From Cyanobacteria bacterium FACHB-471 (GTDB taxonomy: Bacteria; Cyanobacteriota; Cyanobacteriia; Elainellales; Elainellaceae), in assembly GCA_014695345.1 (NCBI GenBank), contig JACJOC010000103.1, forward strand, positions 59,911 through 123,910: a DNA stretch of 64,000 nt, given 5' to 3'. The first letter of the stretch is position 1. Every line of letters begins with the position of its first letter. Below, piece after piece: positions 1 to 11,935 of the stretch. Both the position numbers and the translations under genes were made by a program. A model generated the notes under the pieces. That model worked only from the letters and a program-made list of their open reading frames with translations. It was not told the origin of the DNA and did not search any database.

Positions 1-2
1 AA

Positions 3-1211
3 CGACGGGTAATTTATGACGCAGAGCATTGGTTTGACGGCTACAAGCGCAACCCTGAGTACACCCTGAAAACTTTGGCGGCGGCGATCGCAGGTGGCGC
101 AGAATGGTTGGTTCTATGTGATACGAATGGCGGCACACTTCCCCATGAAGTTGCTCAGGTAGTGCAAGCGGTGAAAGGGGCGATCGCTGCCTTCACCCCA
201 AATCCTCCTCAAATCGGCATTCACACGCACAATGATTCCGGTACTGCTGTGGCAAACGCGATCGCCGCTGTGATGGAAGGCGCAGAAATGGTACAGGGAA
301 CGATCAACGGCTATGGCGAACGCTGCGGCAATGCTAACCTCTGCACGCTGATTCCCAATCTGCAACTAAAGCTGGGTTACGACTGCGTTAGCCAAGCACA
401 GCTTGCTCAACTCACTGGCTCCAGTCGTCTAATTAGTGAAGTCGTAAACCTTGCCCCTGACGACCACGCTCCCTTTGTCGGCTTATCTGCCTTTGCCCAC
501 AAGGGCGGAATTCATGTCAGCGCAGTCGAACGAAACCCGCTCACCTATGAACACATTCAGCCAGAGCTAATCGGCAACCGTCGTCGCATCGTTATCTCCG
601 ATCAAGCGGGGCTGAGCAATGTCCTGGCAAAAGCCCGCAGTTTTGGCATCAATTTAGATAAACAAGACCCCACCTGTCGCCAAATTTTACAGCGATTAAA
701 AGCGTTAGAGAGTGAAGGTTATCAGTTTGAGGCGGCTGAAGCTAGCTTTGAGCTATTGATGCGAGAAGCGCTGGGCAAGCGCGAACCCTGGTTTGACCTG
801 CGTGGTTTTCAGGTGCATTCTGACATGACCTGTCACACTCAAAGCTGCCAAACCCATTCCCTCGCAACAGTGAGAGTGGCCGTCGGCAATCAAGAGCTAC
901 TTGAAGTTGCAGAAGGAAACGGACCTGTTTCAGCGTTAGATGCCGCTCTACGGAAAGCTCTCATGAATTTCTACCCGGTCATTGCCGAGTTTCACCTGAC
1001 TGACTATAAAGTGCGAATTTTAGACAGCACATTAGGCACCTCTGCTAAAACGCGGGTGTTGCTCGAATCCAGCAATGGGCAACAGCGTTGGACAACGGTA
1101 GGCGTTTCTCCCAATATTTTGGATGCCTCCTGTCAAGCAGTTGTTGAAGGATTGGAGTACGGCTTGCTGCTGCAAAATCAGGCAAAAACTGCACTGGAGA
1201 TTGCAAATTAA
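3..1211 (+). CDS. cimA: Citramalate synthase, 3' part (5' end outside window)
   Basis: The reading frame is already open at base 3 and runs to TAA, so this is the C-terminal ~400 residues of a protein of about 540. LeuA/CimA-family enzymes condense an oxo-acid with acetyl-CoA; CimA uses pyruvate to make (R)-citramalate for isoleucine and 2-oxobutanoate synthesis. The visible part starts inside the TIM barrel (YDAEHWFDG, then LCDTNGG), has the HTHND metal-binding signature and NGYGERCGNA, and ends with the LeuA-type allosteric domain (roughly the last 130 residues, starting near GFQVHSDM). YDAEHxFDG and the DTNGG-type barrel motif favour CimA over 2-isopropylmalate synthase. No partner gene follows: the next gene is an exported oxidoreductase 145 bases away. 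Confidence 0.9.
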   Translation, partial: RRVIYDAEHWFDGYKRNPEYTLKTLAAAIAGGAEWLVLCDTNGGTLPHEVAQVVQAVKGAIAAFTPNPPQIGIHTHNDSGTAVANAIAAVMEGAEMVQGTINGYGERCGNANLCTLIPNLQLKLGYDCVSQAQLAQLTGSSRLISEVVNLAPDDHAPFVGLSAFAHKGGIHVSAVERNPLTYEHIQPELIGNRRRIVISDQAGLSNVLAKARSFGINLDKQDPTCRQILQRLKALESEGYQFEAAEASFELLMREALGKREPWFDLRGFQVHSDMTCHTQSCQTHSLATVRVAVGNQELLEVAEGNGPVSALDAALRKALMNFYPVIAEFHLTDYKVRILDSTLGTSAKTRVLLESSNGQQRWTTVGVSPNILDASCQAVVEGLEYGLLLQNQAKTALEIAN

Positions 1212-1356
1212 TTTTTTCTGGCGAAAGGAACTCTGAATTGCGATCGCCTCGTCAGGTCGTTCATTAGCATGAAGTCAATTGATACAGAAAGACTTAGCCT
1301 AGACAGTATTTCTGCGACTCTGACCCTCTCTACTGAACTTTAAGGTTTTTGGTGTG

Positions 1357-3408
1357 ATGAAGCGATCGCCTGGTGTTTCTGGAAGCAAGCCTTCCTCCAA
1401 TCGTAGTTTGAGCCGTTTACTCTTTAGTCTGCTCTTGCTACCTGCCTTTGCCCCCGCTGCATTTGCCGCCCCACCTCGACAGCCCGATCAAGAAGTTGCC
1501 TGTGAAATTTTAGTCGTGGGTGGAGGACTAGCCGGAGTTGCCACAGCCTATGAAGGTTTGTTGGCAGGACGTACCGTCTGCCTGACCGAAATTACTGACT
1601 GGCTGGGCGGACAAATTTCCTCTCAAGGAACTTCTGCCCTGGATGAGCGCACCACTCAACGGGCACAGTTGTTCTACTCACGCGGCTACCTGGAACTGCG
1701 CGATCGCATTGAAAGTCACTACAAGCGAATGAATCCAGGTGAATGCTGGGTCAGCGAATCCTGCTTCTTTCCCTATGATGGCGACGAGATTTTGCAGGAA
1801 ATGCTGGAAGATGCAGCCGACGAAGGCAATGGTAGATTGCGCTGGTTTCCTTCGACTGTCATTAAAGAAGTAGACATTGAAGGTGGGCAGATTCAAGGGG
1901 CGATCGCCATTCAACACAGCCCTGCCCCTGATGCGCCACCCCTCAATACCCTGCCGCTCTCTCAAACCATTGAAGACTCCTACCGCTACGAAGACTCTGA
2001 TCAGTTTGAGAAAACCATTATTCGCTTTGTGCCTCAACCACCCGACCGGCGATCGGCAAACGCAAACCAACCTCGTCCCACAAATTGGTACGTCGTGGAC
2101 GCGACTGAAACAGGAGAAATCATCGGGTTAGCAGACGTTCCCTATCGTCTGGGAATTGATGCCCTCTCCTATCGAGAGCCATCTTCCTCCAGTGCCGTCC
2201 AAGATCCGTACTGCCCTCAGGGGTTTACCTACACCTTTGCAATGGAGGCAACCGAGGAACCGCAGACCCACGAAATGCCTTCCTTCTACCCGCAGTACGA
2301 GCCTTACTACAGCTACGAATTGCCTCGCCTTGCTAACTTTGGGCTGGTATTTAACTACCGCCGTATCTACGATGCCCGACCTCGAACACAGGGCAGCAGC
2401 TACCAATTTAGCCCCGGCGATATCTCGATGCAAAACTGGACTTGGGGGAATGACTATCGTCCCGGCACCGCCGAAGATAACTTGATCTACAGCCGTGACC
2501 AGCTAGAGGCAACCGGACAGCTTGAATCGGGCGGTTGGCTTGGCGGCTTGCGAAGCGAAACCTTGCGCCGAGGAGAAGAAAACGCTCTAGGTTATTTCTA
2601 CTGGTTAGTGGAAGGGGAAACCGACTCACAGCTTGGCGAAGGTGTAAAGCAGCCTAACCCCAACCATCGCTACCTGTCCGGGTTGGACTCGCCCATGGGA
2701 ACCGCCCACGGATTGTCAAAATATCCTTACATGCGAGAAGGTCGGCGGATTTTAGGACGACCTGCACCTGGATATCCAAACGGATTCTCGATTACGGAAA
2801 TCGATATTTCTCGCCGGGACTACGCCGACGAATATTACCGTGAGGCACTGCCTCCAGCCATGTACCGCAGTCTGAGAACGGCACTGGCAGGGCTGGAAGC
2901 AACTGCTGTGGTGGGAGGAGTGCGATCGCCCGATGACACCGCTCGACGCACCCGTTCTACCATCTACCCTGATGCAGTCGGAATTGGGCACTATGCGATT
3001 GACTTTCACCCCTGCATGGCGCTAACTCCACCAGAGCAACCTGCTAACTATGAGCGTCCGGGTGAGCGGAGAGGCGCAGGACAGGCCTATCCTTTCCAAA
3101 TTCCCTTGCGATCGCTGATTCCCCAGGAGATTGACAACCTACTGGTTGCTGGAAAGAGCATTGCCACCAGCCACATCGCGGCGGCAGCTTATCGAGTGCA
3201 TTCGTTTGAATGGTCATCGGGTGCCGCCGTCGGCAACGTGGTGGACTTTGCTCTCGACCGAGGCGTGTTGCCCTACGAACTGGTGGATCAAATTCCGATG
3301 AGAGAACCTTTGCTGGAAGAGTTTCAGCAACGCTTACAGCGTCAGGGCAATCCCACAGCTTTCCCCAACACTTCAATCTTTAATGAAGATTGGGAGGAAT
3401 GGCAATAA
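1357..3408 (+). CDS. Exported FAD-dependent oxidoreductase
   Basis: This predicted flavoprotein has about 683 residues. Residues ~18-40 form a Sec-type signal peptide: an Arg-containing n-region, a Leu/Ala-rich core and an AFA-AP cleavage site. It is followed by a Rossmann dinucleotide motif (VVGGGLAGVATA) near residue 55, the layout of the FAD_oxidored family (PF12831). A C-terminal block (LLVAGKSIATSHIAAAAYR) looks like the second FAD-contacting segment usual in this family. The substrate is unknown, and the signal places it in the periplasm or thylakoid lumen. GTG at 1354 immediately precedes ATG at 1357 in frame; ATG is preferred. It appears monocistronic, with a 12-bp inverted repeat just after the stop. 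Confidence 0.8.
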   Translation: MKRSPGVSGSKPSSNRSLSRLLFSLLLLPAFAPAAFAAPPRQPDQEVACEILVVGGGLAGVATAYEGLLAGRTVCLTEITDWLGGQISSQGTSALDERTTQRAQLFYSRGYLELRDRIESHYKRMNPGECWVSESCFFPYDGDEILQEMLEDAADEGNGRLRWFPSTVIKEVDIEGGQIQGAIAIQHSPAPDAPPLNTLPLSQTIEDSYRYEDSDQFEKTIIRFVPQPPDRRSANANQPRPTNWYVVDATETGEIIGLADVPYRLGIDALSYREPSSSSAVQDPYCPQGFTYTFAMEATEEPQTHEMPSFYPQYEPYYSYELPRLANFGLVFNYRRIYDARPRTQGSSYQFSPGDISMQNWTWGNDYRPGTAEDNLIYSRDQLEATGQLESGGWLGGLRSETLRRGEENALGYFYWLVEGETDSQLGEGVKQPNPNHRYLSGLDSPMGTAHGLSKYPYMREGRRILGRPAPGYPNGFSITEIDISRRDYADEYYREALPPAMYRSLRTALAGLEATAVVGGVRSPDDTARRTRSTIYPDAVGIGHYAIDFHPCMALTPPEQPANYERPGERRGAGQAYPFQIPLRSLIPQEIDNLLVAGKSIATSHIAAAAYRVHSFEWSSGAAVGNVVDFALDRGVLPYELVDQIPMREPLLEEFQQRLQRQGNPTAFPNTSIFNEDWEEWQ

Positions 3409-3420
3409 TTGCTAAGTCAT

Positions 3421-3461
3421 GCAGAATCATGTTGCCCGTACTGTGGATGACATGATTCTGC
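3421..3461. repeat. 12-bp inverted repeat after the FAD oxidoreductase gene
   Basis: Arms GCAGAATCATGT (3421-3432) and ACATGATTCTGC (3450-3461) are perfect complements separated by 17 bases. The hairpin starts 12 bases after the stop codon, but no T-tract follows, so it is a poor intrinsic terminator. It may protect the mRNA 3' end or be an operator upstream of clpS. Confidence 0.6.
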
Positions 3462-3582
3462 GCGTCTGACAAATTGGGGTTAAATTCACATCAGAACTTG
3501 TGATACATCTTGCTGTCAGCAGTTAGACTGGTGGGGTAAAGTTTGCTTAACGCATACTTTTGTTAACTTCTCCCAGTAGCTA

Positions 3583-3915
3583 ATGCTTATGGTGACGGCA
3601 CTTCCACAAGTTCCTCATGCAATGGCAACTGCACCGGTTGTAACGCCTGATCGCACCAGCCAGACGGTTCGCAAAACATACCCCAACTACAAGGTGATCG
3701 TGTTGAACGACGATTTCAACACGTTTCAGCACGTAGCAGAGTGTTTGGTGAAATACGTTCCCAACATGACGGGCGATCGCGCCTGGGAACTGACCCACCA
3801 GATTCATAATGAGGGACAGGCGGTCGTTTGGGTGGGGCCACAAGAGCAAGCCGAACTCTATCACGTCCAGCTTCAACGAGCGGGGCTAACAATGGCTCCT
3901 TTAGAAGCGGCTTGA
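3583..3915 (+). CDS. clpS: Clp protease adaptor ClpS
   Basis: ClpS docks on the N-domain of a ClpA/ClpC-type AAA+ unfoldase and delivers N-degron substrates to ClpP in the cytoplasm. The core is clear: YKVIVLNDDFNTFQHV, where the Asn-Asp-Asp segment lines the N-end residue pocket, then a VPNMTG helix and a conserved GQAVVW strand. The length of 110 residues is normal, with a ~25-residue variable N-terminus. ATG at 3583 and ATG at 3589 are both in frame and the sequence does not decide between them. A clpP gene lies ~50 kb downstream (52881-53489, minus strand). An intrinsic hairpin follows at 3943-3970. Confidence 0.93.
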   Translation: MLMVTALPQVPHAMATAPVVTPDRTSQTVRKTYPNYKVIVLNDDFNTFQHVAECLVKYVPNMTGDRAWELTHQIHNEGQAVVWVGPQEQAELYHVQLQRAGLTMAPLEAA

Positions 3916-3942
3916 GTAACGGTGTTGATTTAGGAACTTTAG

Positions 3943-3975
3943 AGGGCATCACTTAACAAAGGGATGCCCTTTAAT
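3943..3975 (+). terminator. Intrinsic terminator after clpS
   Basis: Arms AGGGCATC (3943-3950) and GATGCCCT (3963-3970) are separated by 12 bases and followed by TTAATTTT. The position 28 bases after the clpS stop fits a rho-independent terminator. It also argues against the very upstream TTG start at 3977 for the next gene. Confidence 0.6.
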
Positions 3976-4039
3976 TTTGGCGGTGCAACTAGGTAGAAAG
4001 TCCTACACTAAAGAGGCAGGCGATCGCACCCTCAACCTC

Positions 4040-4330
4040 ATGCCCAAACCCGACAGCGGCAGACTCGTTTGGAACCATTCAACTCACCTTCCCGGACTTA
4101 TCCCAATCCTAGAACGCCTGACCCAAGAACCTGGCATTCAAACGATTACACCCGCTGTCATCGGCAGCGTTAGATCCAATTCACCTAACTTGAAGCTAAA
4201 GGTATCCGTTCCCATTCGTGGTGGCTTCAAACTCATTGCCCGCAAAGGAAAGACAGTGCAGGAAGTGTTTATCTTGACTAGTTTGTCTCAGGAGGAACTG
4301 GAGGGGGCGATCGCTAAAGTCCTGCGTTAA
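4040..4330 (+). CDS. DUF2103 family protein
   Basis: This small cyanobacterial protein has about 96 residues. It carries the segments I associate with DUF2103: RLVWNHSTHLPGLI near the N-terminus, LKLKVSVPIRGGFKLIARKGKTVQEVF in two parts mid-protein, and a C-terminal helix. The family has been described as predicted metal-binding; I cannot assign a reaction. The frame is open back to a TTG at 3977, but that start would abut the clpS terminator, and homology-like sequence starts at MPKPDSGRLVW, so ATG at 4040 is chosen. The protein is basic and strand-rich with no signal peptide. It stands alone between clpS and a minus-strand membrane protein. Confidence 0.65.
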   Translation: MPKPDSGRLVWNHSTHLPGLIPILERLTQEPGIQTITPAVIGSVRSNSPNLKLKVSVPIRGGFKLIARKGKTVQEVFILTSLSQEELEGAIAKVLR

Positions 4331-4446
4331 CTCTAAACACACATTCTTTAGGCAATGTAAGCACGCGATCGCCACCTTCTGTAAAGACAGTGATTCATAG
4401 CGTCTTTGCAGAAGCGATCGCTTTCCTCCTGGCGTTTAGTAGAATA

Positions 4447-4998
4447 TCAGGCGATATGTCTGCCGCATCTTTGGCATTCGTCATATCCTCGCCACTGTTC
4501 CAAATCACATTGGGAACAAATAACATAATCCGGAGCGGTGCTTGAAAGCACTATCTCAACACCTATTGTCTTTGTTACTACAATCGAACGGAATGCCAAA
4601 AATAAATAAACCCAAACTAGATAGATCAGGGCATTCAGCCATAACCCAAGAGACAGTATTCGTTGAGCTTCTGTGATTAAGACGAAGGACAGAGACAAAA
4701 ATAATGCTGTCCAAAAAATACTTAAACCCTGTTTCTGAGAATTCCATGCCCAGAGGGACACACAACCGGGATAGGGTTTGAGGATGAGAAAAAGAATCAG
4801 AATAATGACAGGCAGGGCAGGGATTGCCCCAATTTGACCGATTGAAAGTGCGATAGATTGCCCATCGGTATAGGTGGGAAGTTTACTGACTGCTTCGAAA
4901 TATGGGTCAATCAGGTAAAACCAACCTACTAGCCAAAGCCCAATAGGAAGAACGTAGAGTGGTAGTGCAAATGGGGGAGTGACCATGAAGTTTCTCAT
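4447..4998 (-). CDS. Multi-pass membrane protein with C-terminal zinc ribbon
   Basis: I do not recognise this 183-residue protein. It has about four hydrophobic segments: residues ~10-30, 50-75, 90-112 and 115-137. A short cytoplasmic tail carries CSQC and CQRC pairs 12 residues apart, a rubredoxin-like zinc ribbon. This layout of membrane anchor plus zinc-binding tail is common among uncharacterised bacterial proteins and gives no function. Start is ATG at 4998, with a second in-frame ATG at 4986. It lies 24 bases downstream of the Uma2-type gene on the same strand, so the two may be co-transcribed. Confidence 0.55.
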   Translation of the reverse strand: MRNFMVTPPFALPLYVLPIGLWLVGWFYLIDPYFEAVSKLPTYTDGQSIALSIGQIGAIPALPVIILILFLILKPYPGCVSLWAWNSQKQGLSIFWTALFLSLSFVLITEAQRILSLGLWLNALIYLVWVYLFLAFRSIVVTKTIGVEIVLSSTAPDYVICSQCDLEQWRGYDECQRCGRHIA

Positions 4999-5022
4999 TG
5001 CAATACCTGATCTGTGTCCTAC

Positions 5023-5634
5023 TCACTCTGCTTGCATCTTCAACCAGCTAAATAACTGTTTTGCTGTCAGGTCTAACTCAACGCCCTCTAGAACAACCAA
5101 TTTGTCGTCTTGATGAAATAGCTCTGGTTGTTGCTGCGGCTGAAACACAAGAATTGAACGATCATCAAGGTCAATTAACCAACCAAGCTGACAATCATGC
5201 TTTAAGCAGTGCAAAATGTTGCCTGTAACCCGATTGGAACTTTGATCGGGTGAAAGGATTTCAATCGTCCAGTCAGGAGCAGCAAAGACGTTGTCTACAG
5301 GTTCTCCATCTTCATCAAGCTCAATGTTCTGACAACGAAATACCGCTATGTCTGGAACAATGGAGCGATCGCCAAAAGTACAGCGCAACTCTGGAAAAGC
5401 ATAAGCAATTTGCTGTGCCTCCGTGACTTCATTGATCGCATCAATCAATTTGCCTTGAAGTCTTGAGTAGCACGCCTTTGGCATTGTTTTTTGAATGACT
5501 TCCCCATCAGTATATTCACTAGCAGGCTTTGTTTCTGGTAATTTCAGAAACTCCTCTAGAGTTAGAGATGCAGGTTTCACAACAGTCATACCTCTTACCG
5601 TTATGAAATCGGTTGGGTCTAGTTTAACAATCAT
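5023..5634 (-). CDS. Uma2 family (DUF820) putative endonuclease
   Basis: The protein has about 203 residues and belongs to the PD-(D/E)XK-fold Uma2/DUF820 family, which is greatly expanded in cyanobacteria and usually found as scattered solitary genes. Matching segments are LTLEEFLKLPETKPASEY near the start, VPDIAVFRC (metal-ligand Asp), WTIEILSPDQSSNRV (catalytic Glu-Ile-Leu-Ser) and LGWLIDLDDRSILVFQP near the end. The biological role of the family is unsettled. The frame is open to 5694, but the extra 20 residues would run through a long inverted repeat at 5674-5716, so ATG at 5634 is preferred; ATG at 5589 is also possible. Confidence 0.8.
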   Translation of the reverse strand: MIVKLDPTDFITVRGMTVVKPASLTLEEFLKLPETKPASEYTDGEVIQKTMPKACYSRLQGKLIDAINEVTEAQQIAYAFPELRCTFGDRSIVPDIAVFRCQNIELDEDGEPVDNVFAAPDWTIEILSPDQSSNRVTGNILHCLKHDCQLGWLIDLDDRSILVFQPQQQPELFHQDDKLVVLEGVELDLTAKQLFSWLKMQAE

Positions 5635-5673
5635 TGTATTTTTTATTGATATGGCGCTGGTCACGAAAGTCAA

Positions 5674-5716
5674 GACAGAAAGAGGGGTGGGCAAAGCCCA
5701 TGCCCCTTTTTCTGTC
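5674..5716. repeat. Long imperfect hairpin upstream of the Uma2 gene
   Basis: Arms 5674-5687 (GACAGAAAGAGGGG) and 5703-5716 (CCCCTTTTTCTGTC) pair over 14 positions with one G-T wobble; a further GGC/GCC pairs inside. It lies between the apc terminator and the Uma2 start. Read on the plus strand it ends in a CCCCTTTTT run. It could be a second terminator-like structure or a small dispersed hairpin element. Confidence 0.6.
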
Positions 5717-5758
5717 CTAACCTGTATGGATAAAGCTATACATTGACAGGCTAAACCA

Positions 5759-5784
5759 ATAAAAAAGAGGTCTTACGACCTCTT
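5759..5784 (-). terminator. Intrinsic terminator of the apc operon
   Basis: A perfect 8-bp stem, AAGAGGTC (5765-5772) with GACCTCTT (5777-5784) and a 4-base loop, is followed on the minus strand by a run of six or more T (the A-run at 5759-5764). It lies ~115 bases after the apcC stop and fits a rho-independent terminator closing the apcE/A/B/C transcription unit. Confidence 0.8.
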
Positions 5785-5896
5785 AAACATTCAGCAGAGT
5801 ATTGAATATTGAAAGCTTTAATAGCGACCTTTAGGCTTAGCAGTGGTGATGAGAGACTGCTTCAAGCCTTCAGATAGGCTCAAGTCCCTTTAGTCA

Positions 5897-6100
5897 CTAG
5901 GCTAGTCCCGTGTTCATTCCAGGCTTACCCGTTGCCAACTCGACCTTGACGATCTTTCCGCCCATTTTCATAATCCGCTGCTGTTCGCGGAACCAGTTGT
6001 CATAGGGAACCAACTTGGTGAAGTAAGTATTTTGCAGTTCACGCTGAGTCCGAATTCGGGTTTGGCTGGGAACGCAAGCAGTGACTTTGAACATCCGCAT
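5897..6100 (-). CDS. apcC: Phycobilisome small core linker (LC 7.8)
   Basis: ApcC is the 67-residue linker that caps allophycocyanin trimers in the phycobilisome core on the thylakoid surface. The sequence is canonical across the whole CpcD/ApcC domain: MRMFKVTACVPSQTRIRTQREL, split as MRMFKVTACVPS and TRIRTQRELQNTYFTKLVPYD, then RIMKMGGKIVKVELATG. The length is exactly typical. An AGGAGA ribosome-binding site lies 8 bases before ATG at 6100. It is the last gene of the apcE-A-B-C series, 258 bases after apcB, and is followed by a good terminator. Confidence 0.97.
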   Translation of the reverse strand: MRMFKVTACVPSQTRIRTQRELQNTYFTKLVPYDNWFREQQRIMKMGGKIVKVELATGKPGMNTGLA

Positions 6101-6290
6101 GGGTCAATTTCTCCTAGATAAGCTTGAGAATTTTTAATCTCAATCAGAACCACAACGCCAAAATTTTTGATTGATATATCAAGTTAATTGCTTGAGGGCT
6201 GGAAGTCGAGAGTCAATCTTAAATCGTCACAGCCAGTGATGAAATAGCCATTGACCATCTAACACTCGCTCCAGATCTCCCAGACCTCAA

Positions 6291-6318
6291 TGTGAGTTTG
6301 AGTTTTGAGTTTTGAGTT
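6291..6318. repeat. Short tandem TGAGTTT(T) repeats between apcB and apcC
   Basis: TGAGTTT units recur in a row (tgagtttgagttttgagttttgag in two pieces: 6291-6304 and 6305-6318), and degenerate relatives (gagttggt, gagtggtgagt) continue towards 6358. Short heptamer-like tandem repeats of this kind are common in filamentous cyanobacteria. Here they lie in the transcribed spacer. Confidence 0.6.
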
Positions 6319-6358
6319 TTAACCAACTCACCACTCATCATTCATAACTCGTAACTGA

Positions 6359-6844
6359 CTAGCTCAAGCCAGAGCTGATGTAGTCGAGGTAAACACCCAT
6401 TTCTTTACCTGCATCTGCACCAACCAAGCTAGCGGTGACTTCCTTCATTGCTTGGATTGCTTGCACAGTAGCAGCGATGGGTACACCCAGAGAGTTGTAG
6501 GTCTCTTTCAAACCGTTCAGCACACGCTCATCCAGGATGGAAGGATCGCCAGCCAGCATTGCGTAGGTGCCATAGCGGAGGTAGTAGTCCAAGTCGCGGA
6601 TGCAAGCAGCATAGCGACGGGTGGTGTACATGTTACCGCCGGGACGGGTGATGTCAGAGTACAGTAAAGACTTAGCAACTGCTTCTTTGACGATCGCAGA
6701 AGCGTTAGCGCTGATGGTGGTTGCCGCACGAACGCGCAGTTCACCAGTTTGGAAGTAAGCCTTGAGCTTTTCTAGGGCAGCGGTGTCTAGGTACTTGCCC
6801 TGAACGTCGGAGGAATTGATAACAGAAGTAATTGCGTCTTGCAT
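6359..6844 (-). CDS. apcB: Allophycocyanin beta subunit
   Basis: ApcB pairs with ApcA to form the allophycocyanin trimers of the phycobilisome core, which pass energy to ApcE and ApcD terminal emitters. The protein has 161 residues, the standard length. Cys81 in [16 protein letters not shown] is the phycocyanobilin attachment site (Cys84 in consensus numbering), and Asn71 in PGGNMYTT is the asparagine methylated in beta subunits. The start ATG at 6844 has AAGGAAT upstream. It follows apcA by 47 bases on the same strand and is almost certainly co-transcribed with it. Confidence 0.98.
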   Translation of the reverse strand: MQDAITSVINSSDVQGKYLDTAALEKLKAYFQTGELRVRAATTISANASAIVKEAVAKSLLYSDITRPGGNMYTTRRYAACIRDLDYYLRYGTYAMLAGDPSILDERVLNGLKETYNSLGVPIAATVQAIQAMKEVTASLVGADAGKEMGVYLDYISSGLS

Positions 6845-6891
6845 GATCTTGATTCCTTAAAAATGGTCATTAAGTGAGGGACAAATTGCCC

Positions 6892-7377
6892 TTACTGCAT
6901 TGCGCCAATCACGTAGTCGAAGTAGGAGCCTGCTTCAGAAGCATCTTCGCCAGACATCATGGAGGTTGCTGCGTTCTTCATTGCCCGCACACCTTCTGCC
7001 ACAGCTTCGATAGGGGTGCCCAGAGACTTGTACATCTCGCGCACGCCAACGATACCGATTTCTTCGATGGGGGTGACATCACCAGCAACGATGCCGTAGG
7101 TCACGAGACGCAGGTAGTAGTCGAGGTCACGCAGGCAGGTAGCAGTCATCTCTTCACCGTAAGCGTTTCCACCAGGAGAAACAACGTCAGGGCGCTTTTG
7201 GAAAAGCTGGTCGCCTGCTTGCTTCACGATGCGCTCACGAGATTCGGTCAAAACTTGAGCAATCCGTAGACGGCGCTCACCAGAAGTAACAAAGCCCTTG
7301 ATCCGATCTAGCTCACCAGGGCTGAGATAGCGTGCCTCAGCATCGGCATTCACGATTGACTTCGTGACAATACTCAT
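6892..7377 (-). CDS. apcA: Allophycocyanin alpha subunit
   Basis: This is the alpha subunit of allophycocyanin in the phycobilisome core. The start at 7377 gives [20 protein letters not shown] and exactly 161 residues, the family length, with a strong GGAGGA ribosome-binding site 7-8 bases upstream. The frame stays open for 43 more codons upstream, but that extension is not conserved-looking and is rejected. Cys81 in [14 protein letters not shown] binds phycocyanobilin. The helical N-terminal segment and GxYFDY C-terminus are typical. It lies 717 bases downstream of apcE, unusually far, so it probably has its own promoter in addition to read-through from apcE. Confidence 0.98.
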   Translation of the reverse strand: MSIVTKSIVNADAEARYLSPGELDRIKGFVTSGERRLRIAQVLTESRERIVKQAGDQLFQKRPDVVSPGGNAYGEEMTATCLRDLDYYLRLVTYGIVAGDVTPIEEIGIVGVREMYKSLGTPIEAVAEGVRAMKNAATSMMSGEDASEAGSYFDYVIGAMQ

Positions 7378-7732
7378 TGATGGATTCCTCCGAAAAGCAA
7401 AATGTAACCGGATGTGTTTAAACCAACGTTCATGATTGAACGACTTAAGCCTTGAAACAAAGAGCCTCCAGGTTGAGCAGCTTTTGACCACTGCCTGGAT
7501 GTGCATTTTTCACTCTACCCTAAGAGGCTTGATTACGCTTTAACGCGATCGCCCTCTTAAAAGTTCAGGCTCAAGTTGCGGTACCGCAAATATTTTCGGG
7601 CATAGGGTTCACATTCTTAGTGGACTCGCAATATTTTGTAATATTCACACTCATGTTTACTCTCGCTGGATCTTCGGGCATTTTGGCAGAATAAACATTA
7701 AGAAAAATTGCAATGCTTTGAGCAAAAGAGCA

Positions 7733-7754
7733 GGGAGGGGCGATCGCCCCTCCC
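7733..7754. repeat. 22-bp perfect palindrome containing HIP1
   Basis: The 11-base half GGGAGGGGCGA is followed immediately by its exact reverse complement, so GCGATCGC (HIP1) sits at the centre and GGGAGGG/CCCTCCC flank it. It is a cruciform or operator candidate lying ~360 bases upstream of apcA. Confidence 0.85.
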
Positions 7755-7972
7755 TCAACCAAGTTGGAAAATTTCTCAGCACAAAATCTTGGCTGTCCTT
7801 CAGTTCTACAGCCAAGCTTAAATTTATGTCCAATTCAGACTTACATGGAAATGTTATGAGTTGCCCACGCAAACCCAACTAAGTGCTTCTTGATACAAGA
7901 AGTCAGAGGGGTTAGCTCTATGCTGCATTCAATCGAGTCACAAGGTCGAGTCACCACCACTTGATGACGACT

Positions 7973-8000
7973 GGGGCACCCGGAAGGAGTGCCCCTTTTT
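7973..8000 (+). terminator. Plus-strand intrinsic terminator with no known gene upstream
   Basis: GGGGCAC (7973-7979) pairs with GTGCCCC (7989-7995) and TTTTT follows directly at 7996-8000. On the minus strand, where apcE is transcribed, the hairpin is not followed by T, so orientation favours the plus strand. No plus-strand protein gene lies upstream, which points to a small or antisense RNA ending here. Confidence 0.6.
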
Positions 8001-8052
8001 GCGCTTTATTTGCGACTCAAAGCACAGATAGGTTTAGGAAGCCTATTCACCT

Positions 8053-8078
8053 GTAGGAGTGTTTTTGAAACACCCCTA
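8053..8078 (-). promoter_or_regulatory. Hairpin immediately after the apcE stop codon
   Basis: TGTAGGAGTGTTT pairs with AAACACCCCTACA with one mismatch and a three-base loop. It begins 17 bases after apcE. On the minus strand no T-run follows, so a processing or stabilising element, or partial attenuator between apcE and the much more abundant apcAB message, is more likely than a full terminator. Confidence 0.5.
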
Positions 8079-8094
8079 CAAGATTTAAGCTCCT

Positions 8095-11935
<3,841 letters not shown>

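Larger units (their letters stand above)
7378..8094. other. 717-base apcE-apcA spacer: structured, no protein gene
   Basis: No convincing ORF is present. The spacer holds four structures: a near-perfect hairpin directly after the apcE stop (8053-8078), a plus-strand intrinsic terminator (7973-8000), a 7-bp hairpin at 7886-7902, and a 22-bp perfect palindrome at 7733-7754. The ~130 bases before apcA include the ribosome-binding site and must carry the strong apcA leader and probably a promoter. I cannot place the promoter boxes with confidence. Confidence 0.6.

Noticed and set aside
7378..7506. 43-codon N-terminal extension of apcA
   Set aside because: The frame is open, but the conserved protein starts at 7377 with a GGAGGA site directly upstream; the extension has no family similarity.
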